DNA of 50,196 bases from an uncultured Lentisphaerota bacterium. Lineage in GTDB: Bacteria; Verrucomicrobiota; Lentisphaeria; Oligosphaerales; CAITYL01. Under the pieces are notes generated by a model. That model saw only the letters and a list, made by a program, of their open reading frames with translations. It made no database searches and was not told the DNA's origin. The translations under genes and the position numbers were made by a program. The DNA lies in NCBI GenBank assembly GCA_903894975.1, contig CAITSE010000303.1, positions 1 through 50,196 on the forward strand, in the 5' to 3' direction. Of this stretch, positions 40,505 through 49,079 are shown piece after piece. Every line of letters starts with the position of its first letter. Position 1 is the first letter of the stretch.

Positions 40505-41278
40505 TTACGCCCGGCCGTCCTCGGCCCAATCCGGCACACGGCGCCCGGCCCGGCGCAGGGCGCGCTGACAGGCGTCCGCCTGCGGATCGAACCGGAGCAG
40601 CAGGTCGTGAAATTCGTCCTGATGATGAAGATGCCGGGTATGGCAAAGTTCATGCAACAGCACATGCCGGACCAGTTCCTGAGGGAGAAACAACAGCTTG
40701 GCATTGAGCGTGATAACGCCGGCATGTGTGCAACTCCCCCAGCGCGAGCGCTGCCAGCCGGTGCGGACTCCGGCCACATCCAGCCCGCACGCCGCGGCCA
40801 GCCGCCGCAGTTCCGGCGGCAGGGTTGCCGCCGCCCGGTCCCGCAGCCAGCCTTTCAGCGCCGTCACCAGTTGCGCGGTTTCCACGCCGCGGCCATGCCG
40901 GATGTGTAAAATCCGCTCCGCCCCGGCCGCGGCCGGCTCCGCCCACGTCTGCACCGGCACCAGCCGGCCCGGAGCCGGACGTTCATCATAGCGGACAGAC
41001 CAGTTCTCCTCCAAGGCCGGAAGCTCAATCCGCACCGGTGCCGTGACCGGGGCGGATGCGTCCTTGCCGGACGCGGCCAATTCCGCCTGTCGCGCCGCCA
41101 GCCGCTGAAAGGCGGTCTCAATCCAGCGCCGATGGCGCCGGACGACGTCCCGGACTGCGGACGCCGCTACCCCGGGCGGCGTCACTACCACTAGTCCTTC
41201 CTGCGGAGTCACTTCCAGTCGAAGCCGGCGGCAGCGTGCGCTCACCCGGAGGACATAGATTGGCAAATCATCATTCAT
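40505..41278 (-). CDS. YgjP/M48-like metalloprotease
   Basis: The 257-residue product belongs to the YgjP-like metallopeptidase family (SprT/WLM-related). The zinc motif is HELCH (209-213) in VRHVLLHELCHTRHLHHQDEF, with a third histidine ligand likely at H219. The family marker RWGSC (179-183) and following LNAKLLFLP strand are present. The N-terminal half has the expected repeated beta-hairpins (RVSARCRRLRLEVTP...GLVVVTPPG) and the arginine-rich helix VRRHRRWIETAFQRL. The physiological substrate of this family is poorly known; some members sit next to type I restriction genes, but here it is about 32 kb from that locus. The gene diverges from the nitroreductase gene, 106 bases apart. Confidence 0.87.
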   Translation of the reverse strand: MNDDLPIYVLRVSARCRRLRLEVTPQEGLVVVTPPGVAASAVRDVVRRHRRWIETAFQRLAARQAELAASGKDASAPVTAPVRIELPALEENWSVRYDERPAPGRLVPVQTWAEPAAAGAERILHIRHGRGVETAQLVTALKGWLRDRAAATLPPELRRLAAACGLDVAGVRTGWQRSRWGSCTHAGVITLNAKLLFLPQELVRHVLLHELCHTRHLHHQDEFHDLLLRFDPQADACQRALRRAGRRVPDWAEDGRA

Positions 41279-41384
41279 GCCGGCATACCATAGGCTTGAT
41301 TTTGAATTTAAACCGCTTTACCTTGCGGGGGTTCCGGAATGGTTCCGGCAAATCCTGGATTTTCGGCATTCCGCGGAGGTTTTC

Positions 41385-41903
41385 GTGAATTCAATCCTGG
41401 CACCGATCTTCACCCGGCGCAGTATCCGCCAATTTCTGCCCAGCACCCTGACGGAGGCCCAGCTCCGCGACTTGCTGGAGGCGGCCATGGCCGCGCCCTC
41501 GGCTTGCGCCAAGGATCCGTGGCGCTTCCTCGTCGTGCAGGAAAAAGCGCACCTGACGGCCCTGGCCGCGGGGCTGCCCAACGGCGCGTTCCTCAAAGAT
41601 GCGGCGGCGGGAATCGTCGTCTGCGGGGATCTTCAGGCCGCGCATGACGGACAATTGTCCTTCCTGCTTCAGGATTGCGGCGCGGCCATCGAAAACTTGT
41701 TGCTGGCGGCGTCCCTGCTCGGACTGGGCGCCTGCTGGCTTGGCGTGCATCCGCGGCAGGAGCGTATCGAACAGCTGCGCCACCTCTGCCGCATTCCCGA
41801 ATCCATCCTGCCGGTCGCGGTCATCGCGCTGGGCCGTCCGGGCGAAGAAAAACCGCCCCGGACGCGTCATCAGGACGCTTTTGTCCGGCGCGAAACCTGG
41901 TGA
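41385..41903 (+). CDS. Nitroreductase-family flavoprotein
   Basis: The 172-residue product is an FMN-dependent oxidoreductase of the nitroreductase family, probably a homodimer reducing nitro compounds, quinones or flavins with NAD(P)H. The FMN-binding start TRRSIRQFLP (about 10-19), the EAAMAAPSACAKDPWRFLVV block and the dimer/flavin segment QDCGAAIENLLLAASLLGLGACWLGV are typical, followed by IALGRPGEEKPPR. The length is near the short end of the family. GTG at 41385 has a GGAGG ribosome site five bases away and gives the standard N-terminus. The ATG-initiated frame from 41277 would overlap the divergent protease gene and was rejected. Confidence 0.9.
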   Translation: MNSILAPIFTRRSIRQFLPSTLTEAQLRDLLEAAMAAPSACAKDPWRFLVVQEKAHLTALAAGLPNGAFLKDAAAGIVVCGDLQAAHDGQLSFLLQDCGAAIENLLLAASLLGLGACWLGVHPRQERIEQLRHLCRIPESILPVAVIALGRPGEEKPPRTRHQDAFVRRETW

Positions 41904-41924
41904 CCCGCGGATCACGGAGAGCCC

Positions 41925-43229
41925 ATGCCCCCGGAACCTGACAACGCCACCGAACCCACCGCTCCTTCCGGCACGGAAACAGAAGGCCGCCTCACGTTGG
42001 CGGCTCTGGTCTGTGACGGCGTCGCCAACTTCGGGGCACGGGCCCGGAAAGACGGAACCCGCGCCGCCGCCCTCCTGAGCCGCGACCGGGAACTGGCCGC
42101 GCCGTGCGTGGCCCGGCACGGCGGAGTCCTGCTCAAGACCACTGAAGATATGGCGTTCCTGTATTTTGACAGTGCCGCGCACGCCGTGGCCGCGGCCCTG
42201 GAAATCCGGCAAGCCCTGGCCGAAGCCGCGCCAACCCTGCCCCGGGACGAAATCCTCGGCCACCGCTTCGGCATTCACCTTGGCGACGTCATGGTCACGG
42301 ATGCCAATGTCACCGGTCCCAGCCTGGACATCGCCGCCCACCTCCAGAGCCAGGCCGCCGCCGGCGAAATCTGCCTTTCCCGGACCGTGATGGAAGTGGC
42401 CAAGCCCTATCTCGATCTCCAGGCGGTCTACCTCGGCTCCCGCCAATTTCCCAACCTCCCTGACGCACTGCCAGTGTTCCGGTTGGCGCCGGAAGCGCTA
42501 GAACTGGCGGCCGGTTCGCGGCGCCGCCGCGCGGTTTGGCGTATCGTCCTCATCATCACCGCCGCCCTGCTCCTGCTCGGCGGCGCCGCCGGCGCCCTGG
42601 CCTATTTCAAAAAGAACGCCGTCAAGCCACCGCCACCCGACGCCAAGCTCGTAAAAAAAACCGCCGCCCCGGCGAAACCGGCCCCGCCCAAGCCGCCGCC
42701 CCCGCCCAAGACCGTCGACGAGGCGCGCAAGCTCTTTCTCGCCCGCCAGGACCTCGCCGGCTTGCAACAATGGCTGGGGAAAAATGGCGATGGATCTTCG
42801 CCGGCCGCCCAAAACGCCAAAATCCTCGGCGAACTTCAGGTACGCATCAAGGACCGCCTGGCCACCACGTCCATGGCCAATCCGCTCCTGCTGGGACCGC
42901 CGCCCCCGGCCGGAACCGCGCGTGGCAAAACCGGCGATCCCTTCCGGGCCTGGCGCGAGGCGGACGGCCGCATCACCCTGGAAAATCCCGGCGGCCGCCA
43001 GACCCTGAAACTCCAGGACGTTCCCTTCAAGAATTCTCGCCTGATCCTGCTCGCCCTCCTCAAGGAACTGCCGCCGGATTCGCCGGAGGCACAGAAATTG
43101 CATCGGGCCCTGCCCGTCGCCGAAGAAGAATACGGCAAGGCCGGCCTGTTCACCCCCGTCCCGACCGCCAGGACCGGCACCGGCCAGACGGCCGCCACCC
43201 CGCCCGCGCCAAGCCAGACGGCACCCTGA
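41925..43229 (+). CDS. Membrane protein with a degenerate class III nucleotidyl-cyclase domain
   Basis: The 434-residue product has an N-terminal class III adenylate/guanylate cyclase-like domain (about 22-190). One membrane helix follows (IVLIITAALLLLGGAAGALAYF, 207-228), then a Pro/Lys-rich linker and an unrecognised extracytoplasmic domain of about 180 residues. Within the cyclase fold the metal-binding Asp positions are kept (D31 in LVCDGVANF; D75 in KTTEDMAFLYF) and FGIHLGDVMV is typical. The usual transition-state Asn and Arg (motif VNxAAR) are replaced: the segment reads LDIAAHLQ, with D135 and H139. Activity is therefore doubtful. The domain may act as a sensor or regulatory fold instead. 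It starts 21 bases after the nitroreductase stop and ends 48 bases before the TPR gene, all on one strand. Confidence 0.78.
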   Translation: MPPEPDNATEPTAPSGTETEGRLTLAALVCDGVANFGARARKDGTRAAALLSRDRELAAPCVARHGGVLLKTTEDMAFLYFDSAAHAVAAALEIRQALAEAAPTLPRDEILGHRFGIHLGDVMVTDANVTGPSLDIAAHLQSQAAAGEICLSRTVMEVAKPYLDLQAVYLGSRQFPNLPDALPVFRLAPEALELAAGSRRRRAVWRIVLIITAALLLLGGAAGALAYFKKNAVKPPPPDAKLVKKTAAPAKPAPPKPPPPPKTVDEARKLFLARQDLAGLQQWLGKNGDGSSPAAQNAKILGELQVRIKDRLATTSMANPLLLGPPPPAGTARGKTGDPFRAWREADGRITLENPGGRQTLKLQDVPFKNSRLILLALLKELPPDSPEAQKLHRALPVAEEEYGKAGLFTPVPTARTGTGQTAATPPAPSQTAP

Positions 43230-43277
43230 CCGTATTGACACCACCGTCCCACCGTTACACCGTTACATTATGCCATC

Positions 43278-45929
43278 ATGATACATTCTTTCCCGTTAGA
43301 TTCCGCCGTTTCCCGCCGCGGCCGCCGGCTGGCCGGACGGGGCATTCTCTTTCTGGCTGCGACCTTGTTCCTGGCCGTTGCCCCCGTTCCCGCCACCCCC
43401 GCCGCCGGTCTCGCTTTCTGGCGCACCTCCAATCCCGACGGCGCCGAACCTGGCGATTTTCCCGCCCGCACCAAAGGCCGCCGGGCCATGGCCGATGGAA
43501 TCACCGACTCCGCCACCACCTTCTTCCGCGAATACCGCGAGGCCGCCGCCACCCGCGAACCGGCCTATTCCGATGCCTCTCTGTTTCTCCTCCAGGCCTA
43601 CTTCCGCCAGGGTCGGACCGAGGACGCCATTCAGGTGCTGGCCGAGCGTGACGCCGCCAAAACCCACGGCCTGCTCCACGACCAGGACTTGGTCGAAAAA
43701 CTCCGCTACTGGCGCGGCATCCTCCTCTCCATGCAAGGCCGTTGGGCGGAAGCGCGCGACCAGTTCCAACCCGTCGCCGCCAAAGCCGAACACAAAGACA
43801 CCCAAGCGCTGGCGCTCCAAGCCTTGGGCAACGCCTGCGCCCGTCTCGGCGACTGGAAGGCCGCCGCCAACGCCTGCGAACGCTTTCTGGCAGAATTCCC
43901 TAAAAACCGCGAAGCCCCCGCCGTCACCTTCAATCTCTTCAAATGCGCCCTCGGCCTCCACGATTTCAAACGTGCGGAGACCATCCTTGCCGACGCTCTC
44001 GCCAAGCTCCCTCCGGAGAATGTGCGCACTCCTACCCTGTACCGCACCCTCCTCCTGCTGGCCGCAGGCGACAACGCCGCGGCCTGGAAACAATTCGACC
44101 TCTGCGCCAGGGGCGCAGGGCCGGAACCGCCGCCGGCCGACTTCTGGCTGGCCGCCGTGCGCGTGGCCGACAGCCTGACCGTCGCGGGACGCCCGGCCGA
44201 CGCCCAGATTATCCTGCAATCAGCCTTGACCACCGCCCCCTCCCCCGCCGACCTGCGCCAAACCCGCATGCGTCTGGCTGACGTCCTCCTGGCCCAGGGA
44301 AAGGAAGAGGCGGCCGCCGCCCTGCTCGAAGCGTTCCGCAAGGAATTCCCCGGCAAGCCAGAAACCCCCGCCGCCGCCCTCAAACTCGGCGATATTCTGC
44401 GCAAGGCTGGCAATTATCTGGCCGCGGCCGACCGCTTCCGGGAAATCACCGCCGACACCAGCCTGGCCACCAATCTCCGCTACGAAGCCGGCCTGCGCCA
44501 GGCCGGCTGCCTCCGCGAAGTCGGCCAATACGCCGCCGCCAGTCGCGCCTTCGAACAAGCCGCCGCCCTGGCCGTTACCCCGGACCGCAAGGCCGAAACC
44601 CTCATGCAGGCCGCCGATGCCGCGTTCGCCATCGGCAGTTTCGGCCAGGCCGCCGCCTGGTTCGCCACCGCCGCCGACCTGGCCCCAGACACACCCGCCG
44701 CCGAAAACGCGCGTTTCAACCAGGCCATGGCCAAAGCCCGCGAAGGCCAGGCCGCCAAAGCCGCCGAACTCTTCGCCGGCTTCCTCAAAACCTACCCCGC
44801 CAGCAAACTTTCCGTTCAGGCCGAACTGGAACAGGGCGTTGCCCTGCGCGACAGCGGCAACACCGTCGCCGCCGCCGCCACCCTCCTGCGCCTGGCCCAG
44901 AATCATCCCGCCGACGCCCTCGCCCCCCAGGCACTCCTGGACGCCCATCTCGCCGAAGTCGCCGACGGACGCCTGGACCAGGCCAACCGCATCCTCGGCC
45001 AATTCCTGGAAAAATATCCCGCCTCCCCTCTCGCCCCCCGCGCCCTCTACGAACGCGCCCGCCTCGCTTTCCGCGCCGGCCGCGCCGAACCCGCCCTGGC
45101 TGACTGCCGCCTCTTTCTCGAACGCCATCCCCAATCCCCGCTCGCCGCCGACGTGCTCATGTGGATCGGCGATTATCAGCTCACCGCCGGCCTGCGCGCC
45201 CAGGCCGAAGCCACCTGGCTCGACCTGGCCGCCCGTTTCCCCGCCTCCCCTCTCGCCCCCCAGGCTATCCTGGAAGCCGCCAAAAGCGCCCTGCTCCGCC
45301 AGGATACGACCCGCGCCCAGGCTCTGACCGACCAGCTCCAGAAGGATCTGCCCGCCGGCAGCGCCGCCCCGGCCTTCGCCGTTCAAGCCGAACTCCTCCG
45401 CGGCGACATCCTCGCCGAACAGGGACGTTATGCCGATGCTCTGACCCATTTCCGCAAGGCCGCCGAAACCGCCAATGCGTCCCCCCTCACCGCCACCGCC
45501 CGCGCCCGGTCCGGAGACATGCTCTACGCTCTCGCCGACGGCGGCGCCAAGGACGACCCCAACCTCCTCCAAGCCGCAGAAATCTTCTCCGCCCTCAGCC
45601 GCGACCCGGCCATGGCCCCCGGTGACCGCGAAAATGCCCGCTACCGCCTGGGCAAGGTCCGGGAAAAACTCACCCAGAATGATCAGGCCGTGGCCGAATA
45701 CCTGGCCGTCCTCTATGAATATGAAGACGACCTCAAGGCCGGACGCCCCCGCGACTGGACCGGCTTTGTCCGCGCCGGCTTTGACGCCGCCCGCCTCCTC
45801 ACCCTCCAGGAACGATGGGAGGAAGCCGCCCGCATCTACCAGCGCGTCGCCGCCGCCGGCCTCCCCGAATCCCCCGAGGCCGCGCTCAAAGCCAAAGAAC
45901 TCCGCGCCGCCCATCACCTCGACCGGTAA
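43278..45929 (+). CDS. Large secreted/periplasmic tetratricopeptide-repeat protein
   Basis: The 883-residue product has a long N-terminal signal sequence (RGILFLAATLFLAVAPVPATPAA, about 21-43). The remainder is almost entirely alpha-helical TPR-type repeats; examples are DASLFLLQAYFRQGRTEDAIQVLAE, AEPALADCRLFLERHPQSPLAADVLMWIGDY and GRYADALTHFRKAAETA. The repeat style resembles YbgF/outer-membrane-assembly scaffold TPRs, suggesting a periplasmic protein-protein interaction platform. No enzymatic domain is seen. No clear ribosome site precedes the ATG, so a start a few codons away is possible. Position directly behind the cyclase-like membrane protein suggests the two interact across the inner membrane. 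A later overlap with GH10 function is not evident. Confidence 0.82.
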   Translation: MIHSFPLDSAVSRRGRRLAGRGILFLAATLFLAVAPVPATPAAGLAFWRTSNPDGAEPGDFPARTKGRRAMADGITDSATTFFREYREAAATREPAYSDASLFLLQAYFRQGRTEDAIQVLAERDAAKTHGLLHDQDLVEKLRYWRGILLSMQGRWAEARDQFQPVAAKAEHKDTQALALQALGNACARLGDWKAAANACERFLAEFPKNREAPAVTFNLFKCALGLHDFKRAETILADALAKLPPENVRTPTLYRTLLLLAAGDNAAAWKQFDLCARGAGPEPPPADFWLAAVRVADSLTVAGRPADAQIILQSALTTAPSPADLRQTRMRLADVLLAQGKEEAAAALLEAFRKEFPGKPETPAAALKLGDILRKAGNYLAAADRFREITADTSLATNLRYEAGLRQAGCLREVGQYAAASRAFEQAAALAVTPDRKAETLMQAADAAFAIGSFGQAAAWFATAADLAPDTPAAENARFNQAMAKAREGQAAKAAELFAGFLKTYPASKLSVQAELEQGVALRDSGNTVAAAATLLRLAQNHPADALAPQALLDAHLAEVADGRLDQANRILGQFLEKYPASPLAPRALYERARLAFRAGRAEPALADCRLFLERHPQSPLAADVLMWIGDYQLTAGLRAQAEATWLDLAARFPASPLAPQAILEAAKSALLRQDTTRAQALTDQLQKDLPAGSAAPAFAVQAELLRGDILAEQGRYADALTHFRKAAETANASPLTATARARSGDMLYALADGGAKDDPNLLQAAEIFSALSRDPAMAPGDRENARYRLGKVREKLTQNDQAVAEYLAVLYEYEDDLKAGRPRDWTGFVRAGFDAARLLTLQERWEEAARIYQRVAAAGLPESPEAALKAKELRAAHHLDR

Positions 45930-45930
45930 A

Positions 45931-46020
45931 GAGCGGGTCTGTGGCCTGTGGTCTGTGGGTGGTGGGGAAACGGAAAATCCCGCCCCATCTGCGAAAATCT
46001 ACGTAATCTGCGGATGAAAA
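45931..46020. repeat. GTCTGTGG repeat followed by a TCTACGTAATCTGCGGATG unit
   Basis: GGGTCTGTGGCCTGTGGTCT at 45935 onward leads into GGGGAAACGG and then CTGCGAAAATCTACGTAATC. These are typical dispersed units filling the gap before the xylanase gene. Confidence 0.7.
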
Positions 46021-46052
46021 AAACGCGTTCAAACCCAATCTTGGGATAGCAC

Positions 46053-47837
46053 ATGAAAATCCTGAAAAAACTCCACCCCGCTCTGTTTGCCCTGATCCTC
46101 CCGGTGTTATCCGCCGCCACGCCCGTGCCGGAAGGCGGAATTCTGGTGATCCCCGCCGACGCCATCGCCGGAATGCGCGAGACCACCACATCGAAATACG
46201 GAACCTTGACCCGCGTCAAAATCGCGGGCCAGCCGTTCGCGGAGGCGCTCCGCTGCGAGATCGCCACGCACCCGGTGCACCCGTGGGACATCCAGTTCAA
46301 GTTCCTCACCACACACCGCATCGAGAAAGACGAAATTCTCTGGGCGCGCTTTTATGCGCGGACGGTCGCCGCCAGGACCGAGAGCGGCGAGGGCCACGTC
46401 AACGCGATCTTCGAGAAAAACAGCCCGCCGAATGAAAAGTCGTTGAGCTTCGATGTCGACCTGGGGCGCGAGTGGAAAGAGTATTTCCTGCCATTCAAGG
46501 CCCGCGAGGCCTACGAACCCGGCAAGGCGACCGCGGGCTTCCATCTCGGCGTCCAGGAACAGACAGTCGAGATCGCCGACCTCGCCGTCTACACCTTCGG
46601 CAGGGACTTTGACCTGGCACGGCTGCCGCGCACCAAGGTCACCTACGCGGGCCAGGCCGCCGACGCACCGTGGCGCGCCGCCGCCGACGCCCGCATCGAA
46701 AAGATCCGCAAAGGCGACCTCACGGTCACCGTGACCGATGCGGCGGGGAAGCCGGTTCCCGGCGCGGACGTCGCCGTCGCCATGAAGCGCCACGCCTTCG
46801 GCTGGGGTTCCGCCGTGACCGCCAAGGGCATCCTGCGGCAGGATGCAGACGGCGAAAAATACCGCGCCGTCATCGCGAAGACCTTCACCCGCGTCGTGTT
46901 CGAAAACGACCTCAAGTGGCAGAGCTGGGACATCCCCGCCAATCGCCAGAACACCCTGCAGGCGGCCGCCTGGCTGCGGGCCCGGAACATCGAGCTTCGC
47001 GGCCACAACCTCATCTGGCCCGCGTGGAGATACTCGCCGCAGGACCTGCAAAAGCTCAAGGACAATCCCGAGGCGCTGCGGCAGCGGATCAACAGCCACA
47101 TCCGGGACGAAGCCGGCGCCATGAAGGGGCTGGTCGTGGACTGGGACGTCATCAACGAACCGTACAACAACCATGACGTCATGGACATCCTCGGCGACGG
47201 CGAAATGATCGCCTGGTTCAAGCTCGCCCACAGCCTCGATCCCGGGGCGCGTTTGTACGTCAACGACTTCGCCATCCTCTCCGCCGGCGGCCTGGACAAG
47301 GCGCACCAAGATCACTTCGAGAAGACCCTGCGCCTGCTCAAGGACGGCGGCGCGCCGATCACGAGCCTCGGCATGCAGTCGCACTTCGGCGGCACGCCCA
47401 CGCCGCCCGAACGGATGCTGGCCATCCTCGACCGCTACGCCGCGCTCGGCCTCGACATCTCCATCACCGAACACGACATCGACTCCTCTGACGAACAGCT
47501 CCAGGCCGACTTCACCCGCGACTTTCTGACCACCACCTTCAGCCATCCGTCGGTGGTCGCAGTTCTGACCTGGGGATTCTGGGAAAAGTCACACTGGAAG
47601 CCCGACGCCGCCTACTACCGCGGCGACTGGTCGGTGACCCCCGCCGGCCAGGCCTGGCTCGATCTCGTGATGAAAAAATGGTGGACGAACACGACGCTCA
47701 AAACCGCCGCGGACGGCACTGCCCGCACGCGCGGCTTCCTCGGCGACTACGAAATCACGGTCAGACACGACGGCACGACCAAAACCGTCCCCGCCAAGCT
47801 GACGGCGGCGGGCACGACCATCGTGATTGGGCTGTGA
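46053..47837 (+). CDS. Secreted endo-1,4-beta-xylanase, glycoside hydrolase family 10
   Basis: GH10 enzymes cleave internal xylan beta-1,4 linkages with retention of configuration. The 594-residue product has a signal peptide (HPALFALILPVLSAATP) and an N-terminal beta-sandwich, probably carbohydrate-binding (about 40-190). A GH10 TIM barrel follows: FTRVVFENDLKWQSWD, LRGHNLIWPAWRYSP, acid/base Glu 369 in DWDVINEPYNN, and nucleophile Glu 473 in SITEHDID. The two glutamates are 104 residues apart, as in known members. VAVLTWGFWEKSHW closes the barrel. A short C-terminal beta domain follows (YEITVRHDGTTKTVPAKLTA). Both catalytic residues are intact, so activity is expected. The start follows a repeat; only a weak GGGATA ribosome site is visible. 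Confidence 0.92.
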   Translation: MKILKKLHPALFALILPVLSAATPVPEGGILVIPADAIAGMRETTTSKYGTLTRVKIAGQPFAEALRCEIATHPVHPWDIQFKFLTTHRIEKDEILWARFYARTVAARTESGEGHVNAIFEKNSPPNEKSLSFDVDLGREWKEYFLPFKAREAYEPGKATAGFHLGVQEQTVEIADLAVYTFGRDFDLARLPRTKVTYAGQAADAPWRAAADARIEKIRKGDLTVTVTDAAGKPVPGADVAVAMKRHAFGWGSAVTAKGILRQDADGEKYRAVIAKTFTRVVFENDLKWQSWDIPANRQNTLQAAAWLRARNIELRGHNLIWPAWRYSPQDLQKLKDNPEALRQRINSHIRDEAGAMKGLVVDWDVINEPYNNHDVMDILGDGEMIAWFKLAHSLDPGARLYVNDFAILSAGGLDKAHQDHFEKTLRLLKDGGAPITSLGMQSHFGGTPTPPERMLAILDRYAALGLDISITEHDIDSSDEQLQADFTRDFLTTTFSHPSVVAVLTWGFWEKSHWKPDAAYYRGDWSVTPAGQAWLDLVMKKWWTNTTLKTAADGTARTRGFLGDYEITVRHDGTTKTVPAKLTAAGTTIVIGL

Positions 47838-47921
47838 GAACGCGGCACGGCGAATGAAGAACCCCGCCCCAAGGGTGCGAGGTATCCAACAGCCAAACCC
47901 CCAAACCCGAGAGCCTTCCGT

Positions 47922-48201
47922 TTTCAGCCCCAAGGGGGCGCACCATAACAGCCTAGGGCAGAGCGTAGCGTCGCCCTAGGATTCCGTTACGACACCGGTT
48001 GAGCCCTGAAAGGGCGACCCATGGGAATTTCTCCTGCCATGCACAACCCAAATGGTTCGCCCCTACAGGGCTCATCTTTCCTTTTCGATCCAACCTGGGG
48101 CGTTGCCCCAGGCTATTATGGAACCGCGCCTTCAGCGCTCCGATCTATCGAAATCCTTAAGCGACCCAGAGGGTCGGGGTATTGACCCCCACTAGGAATA
48201 A
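47922..48201. repeat. Long composite hairpin repeat, full copy (280 bases)
   Basis: This is the longer version of the element at 31217-31401. It adds 97 bases bounded by ATGG at 48021-48024 and 48118-48121, including a CCTGGGGC/GCCCCAGG hairpin. It shares the flanking CCTAGGGC/GCCCTAGG stem and the ends. It occupies most of the 418-base gap between the xylanase and tsaB genes. No gene is seen there. Confidence 0.87.
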
Positions 48202-48255
48202 GACCGCGCAATCCGATCCCGCCAGGGGTTCGGGACACATGAAGCGCGCTCTTGA

Positions 48256-48963
48256 TCAGTTCCGAATCGGGGCCGGCGGCACAAACACGGCCGGACGCAC
48301 ATAGACCGGCTGGCAGGAGTCGGCGGCGGCCTCGTCCGTGGCGGGCCAGGGCTGGCCGGGCACGTCAAGCAGAAATTCCGCCGCAACCTGTTCCCGCGAA
48401 AGTAATTTCACGATCGCGTTTTCCAGCAGCAACGGGGCAAACCGCTCCAGGTGCGCGGTGACCGCCAGCCGGCAGGACAGCACCACCCGCACCGCTTCCG
48501 CCGGATCGGCGACCCGCGCGGGCTGCGCCTCGCTCCAACCCCCGGCGTCATGACGCCAGACGGAAACCAGAATCTGCCGCTGCCGGGCATCGTGCAGCAC
48601 GGCGACTTCGCCGATATCTTCACCGGCCGCGGCGGCTGCCCAGGCGTCGCGGGCCAGGGCCAGGCTGCTCGGCAGGCCGCGCAGAGGCGCGCCGCCCGCC
48701 GCCGCCACGCCCTGGATGAAGGCGATGCCGGCCCGGAGTCCGGAAAAACTGCCGGGGCCGGTGCCGACGGTCCAGCGGTCGATGCCTGCCAGGGTCAGTC
48801 CGGCCGCCGCCAGCCGCTCTTCAATCCACAGGGCCAGCCGGCTGTCGCTGTCGCGGCCGCTCAGCGCTTCGCCGGCCTGCACCACCAACTGCCCGTCGCG
48901 CCGGACGGCAAGGGCCACGCCCTGGGAGGTATCCAGCGCCGCTTCTGTCCGGAAAAGAGTCAC
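48256..48963 (-). CDS. tsaB: tRNA threonylcarbamoyladenosine biosynthesis protein TsaB
   Basis: TsaB is an essential partner of TsaD and TsaE in placing threonylcarbamoyl groups on adenosine 37 of tRNAs that read ANN codons. The 235-residue product has the ASKHA-fold start (LFRTEAALDTSQGVALAVRRDG), the RLALWIEERLAAAGLTLAGID helix and the signature TVGTGPGSFSGLRAGIAFIQGVA; the TsaB form usually reads GPGSFTGLR. The alanine-rich loop and C-terminal helices are less conserved, as is normal. TsaB itself has no catalytic site. It lies upstream of the FKBP gene's end in the opposite sense of translation order: the two genes run on the minus strand with a repeat pair between them. Confidence 0.88.
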   Translation of the reverse strand: MTLFRTEAALDTSQGVALAVRRDGQLVVQAGEALSGRDSDSRLALWIEERLAAAGLTLAGIDRWTVGTGPGSFSGLRAGIAFIQGVAAAGGAPLRGLPSSLALARDAWAAAAAGEDIGEVAVLHDARQRQILVSVWRHDAGGWSEAQPARVADPAEAVRVVLSCRLAVTAHLERFAPLLLENAIVKLLSREQVAAEFLLDVPGQPWPATDEAAADSCQPVYVRPAVFVPPAPIRN

Positions 48964-48990
48964 ATCGATCCCCGATCCTGGGAAAAACGT

Positions 48991-49067
48991 TTTGAACAGA
49001 AGCTCGCAAAGAACACAAAGATTTTTAGGTCCAAACCCCTTTGTGACCGTCGCGCCCTTCTGTTCAA
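48991..49067. repeat. Inverted repeat with TTTGAACAGAAG ends
   Basis: TTTGAACAGAAG at the left matches CTTCTGTTCAA at the right, with CAAAGAACACAAAG and CCTTTGTGACC extending the pairing. It is the same family as at 20835-20881 and 24241-24303. It lies in the gap between the two minus-strand genes. Confidence 0.75.
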
Positions 49068-49079
49068 CAACGTCGGAGC

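Noticed and set aside
44220-45917. 565-residue Gly-rich minus-strand frame
   Set aside because: Shadow of the alanine-rich TPR gene; low-complexity composition.
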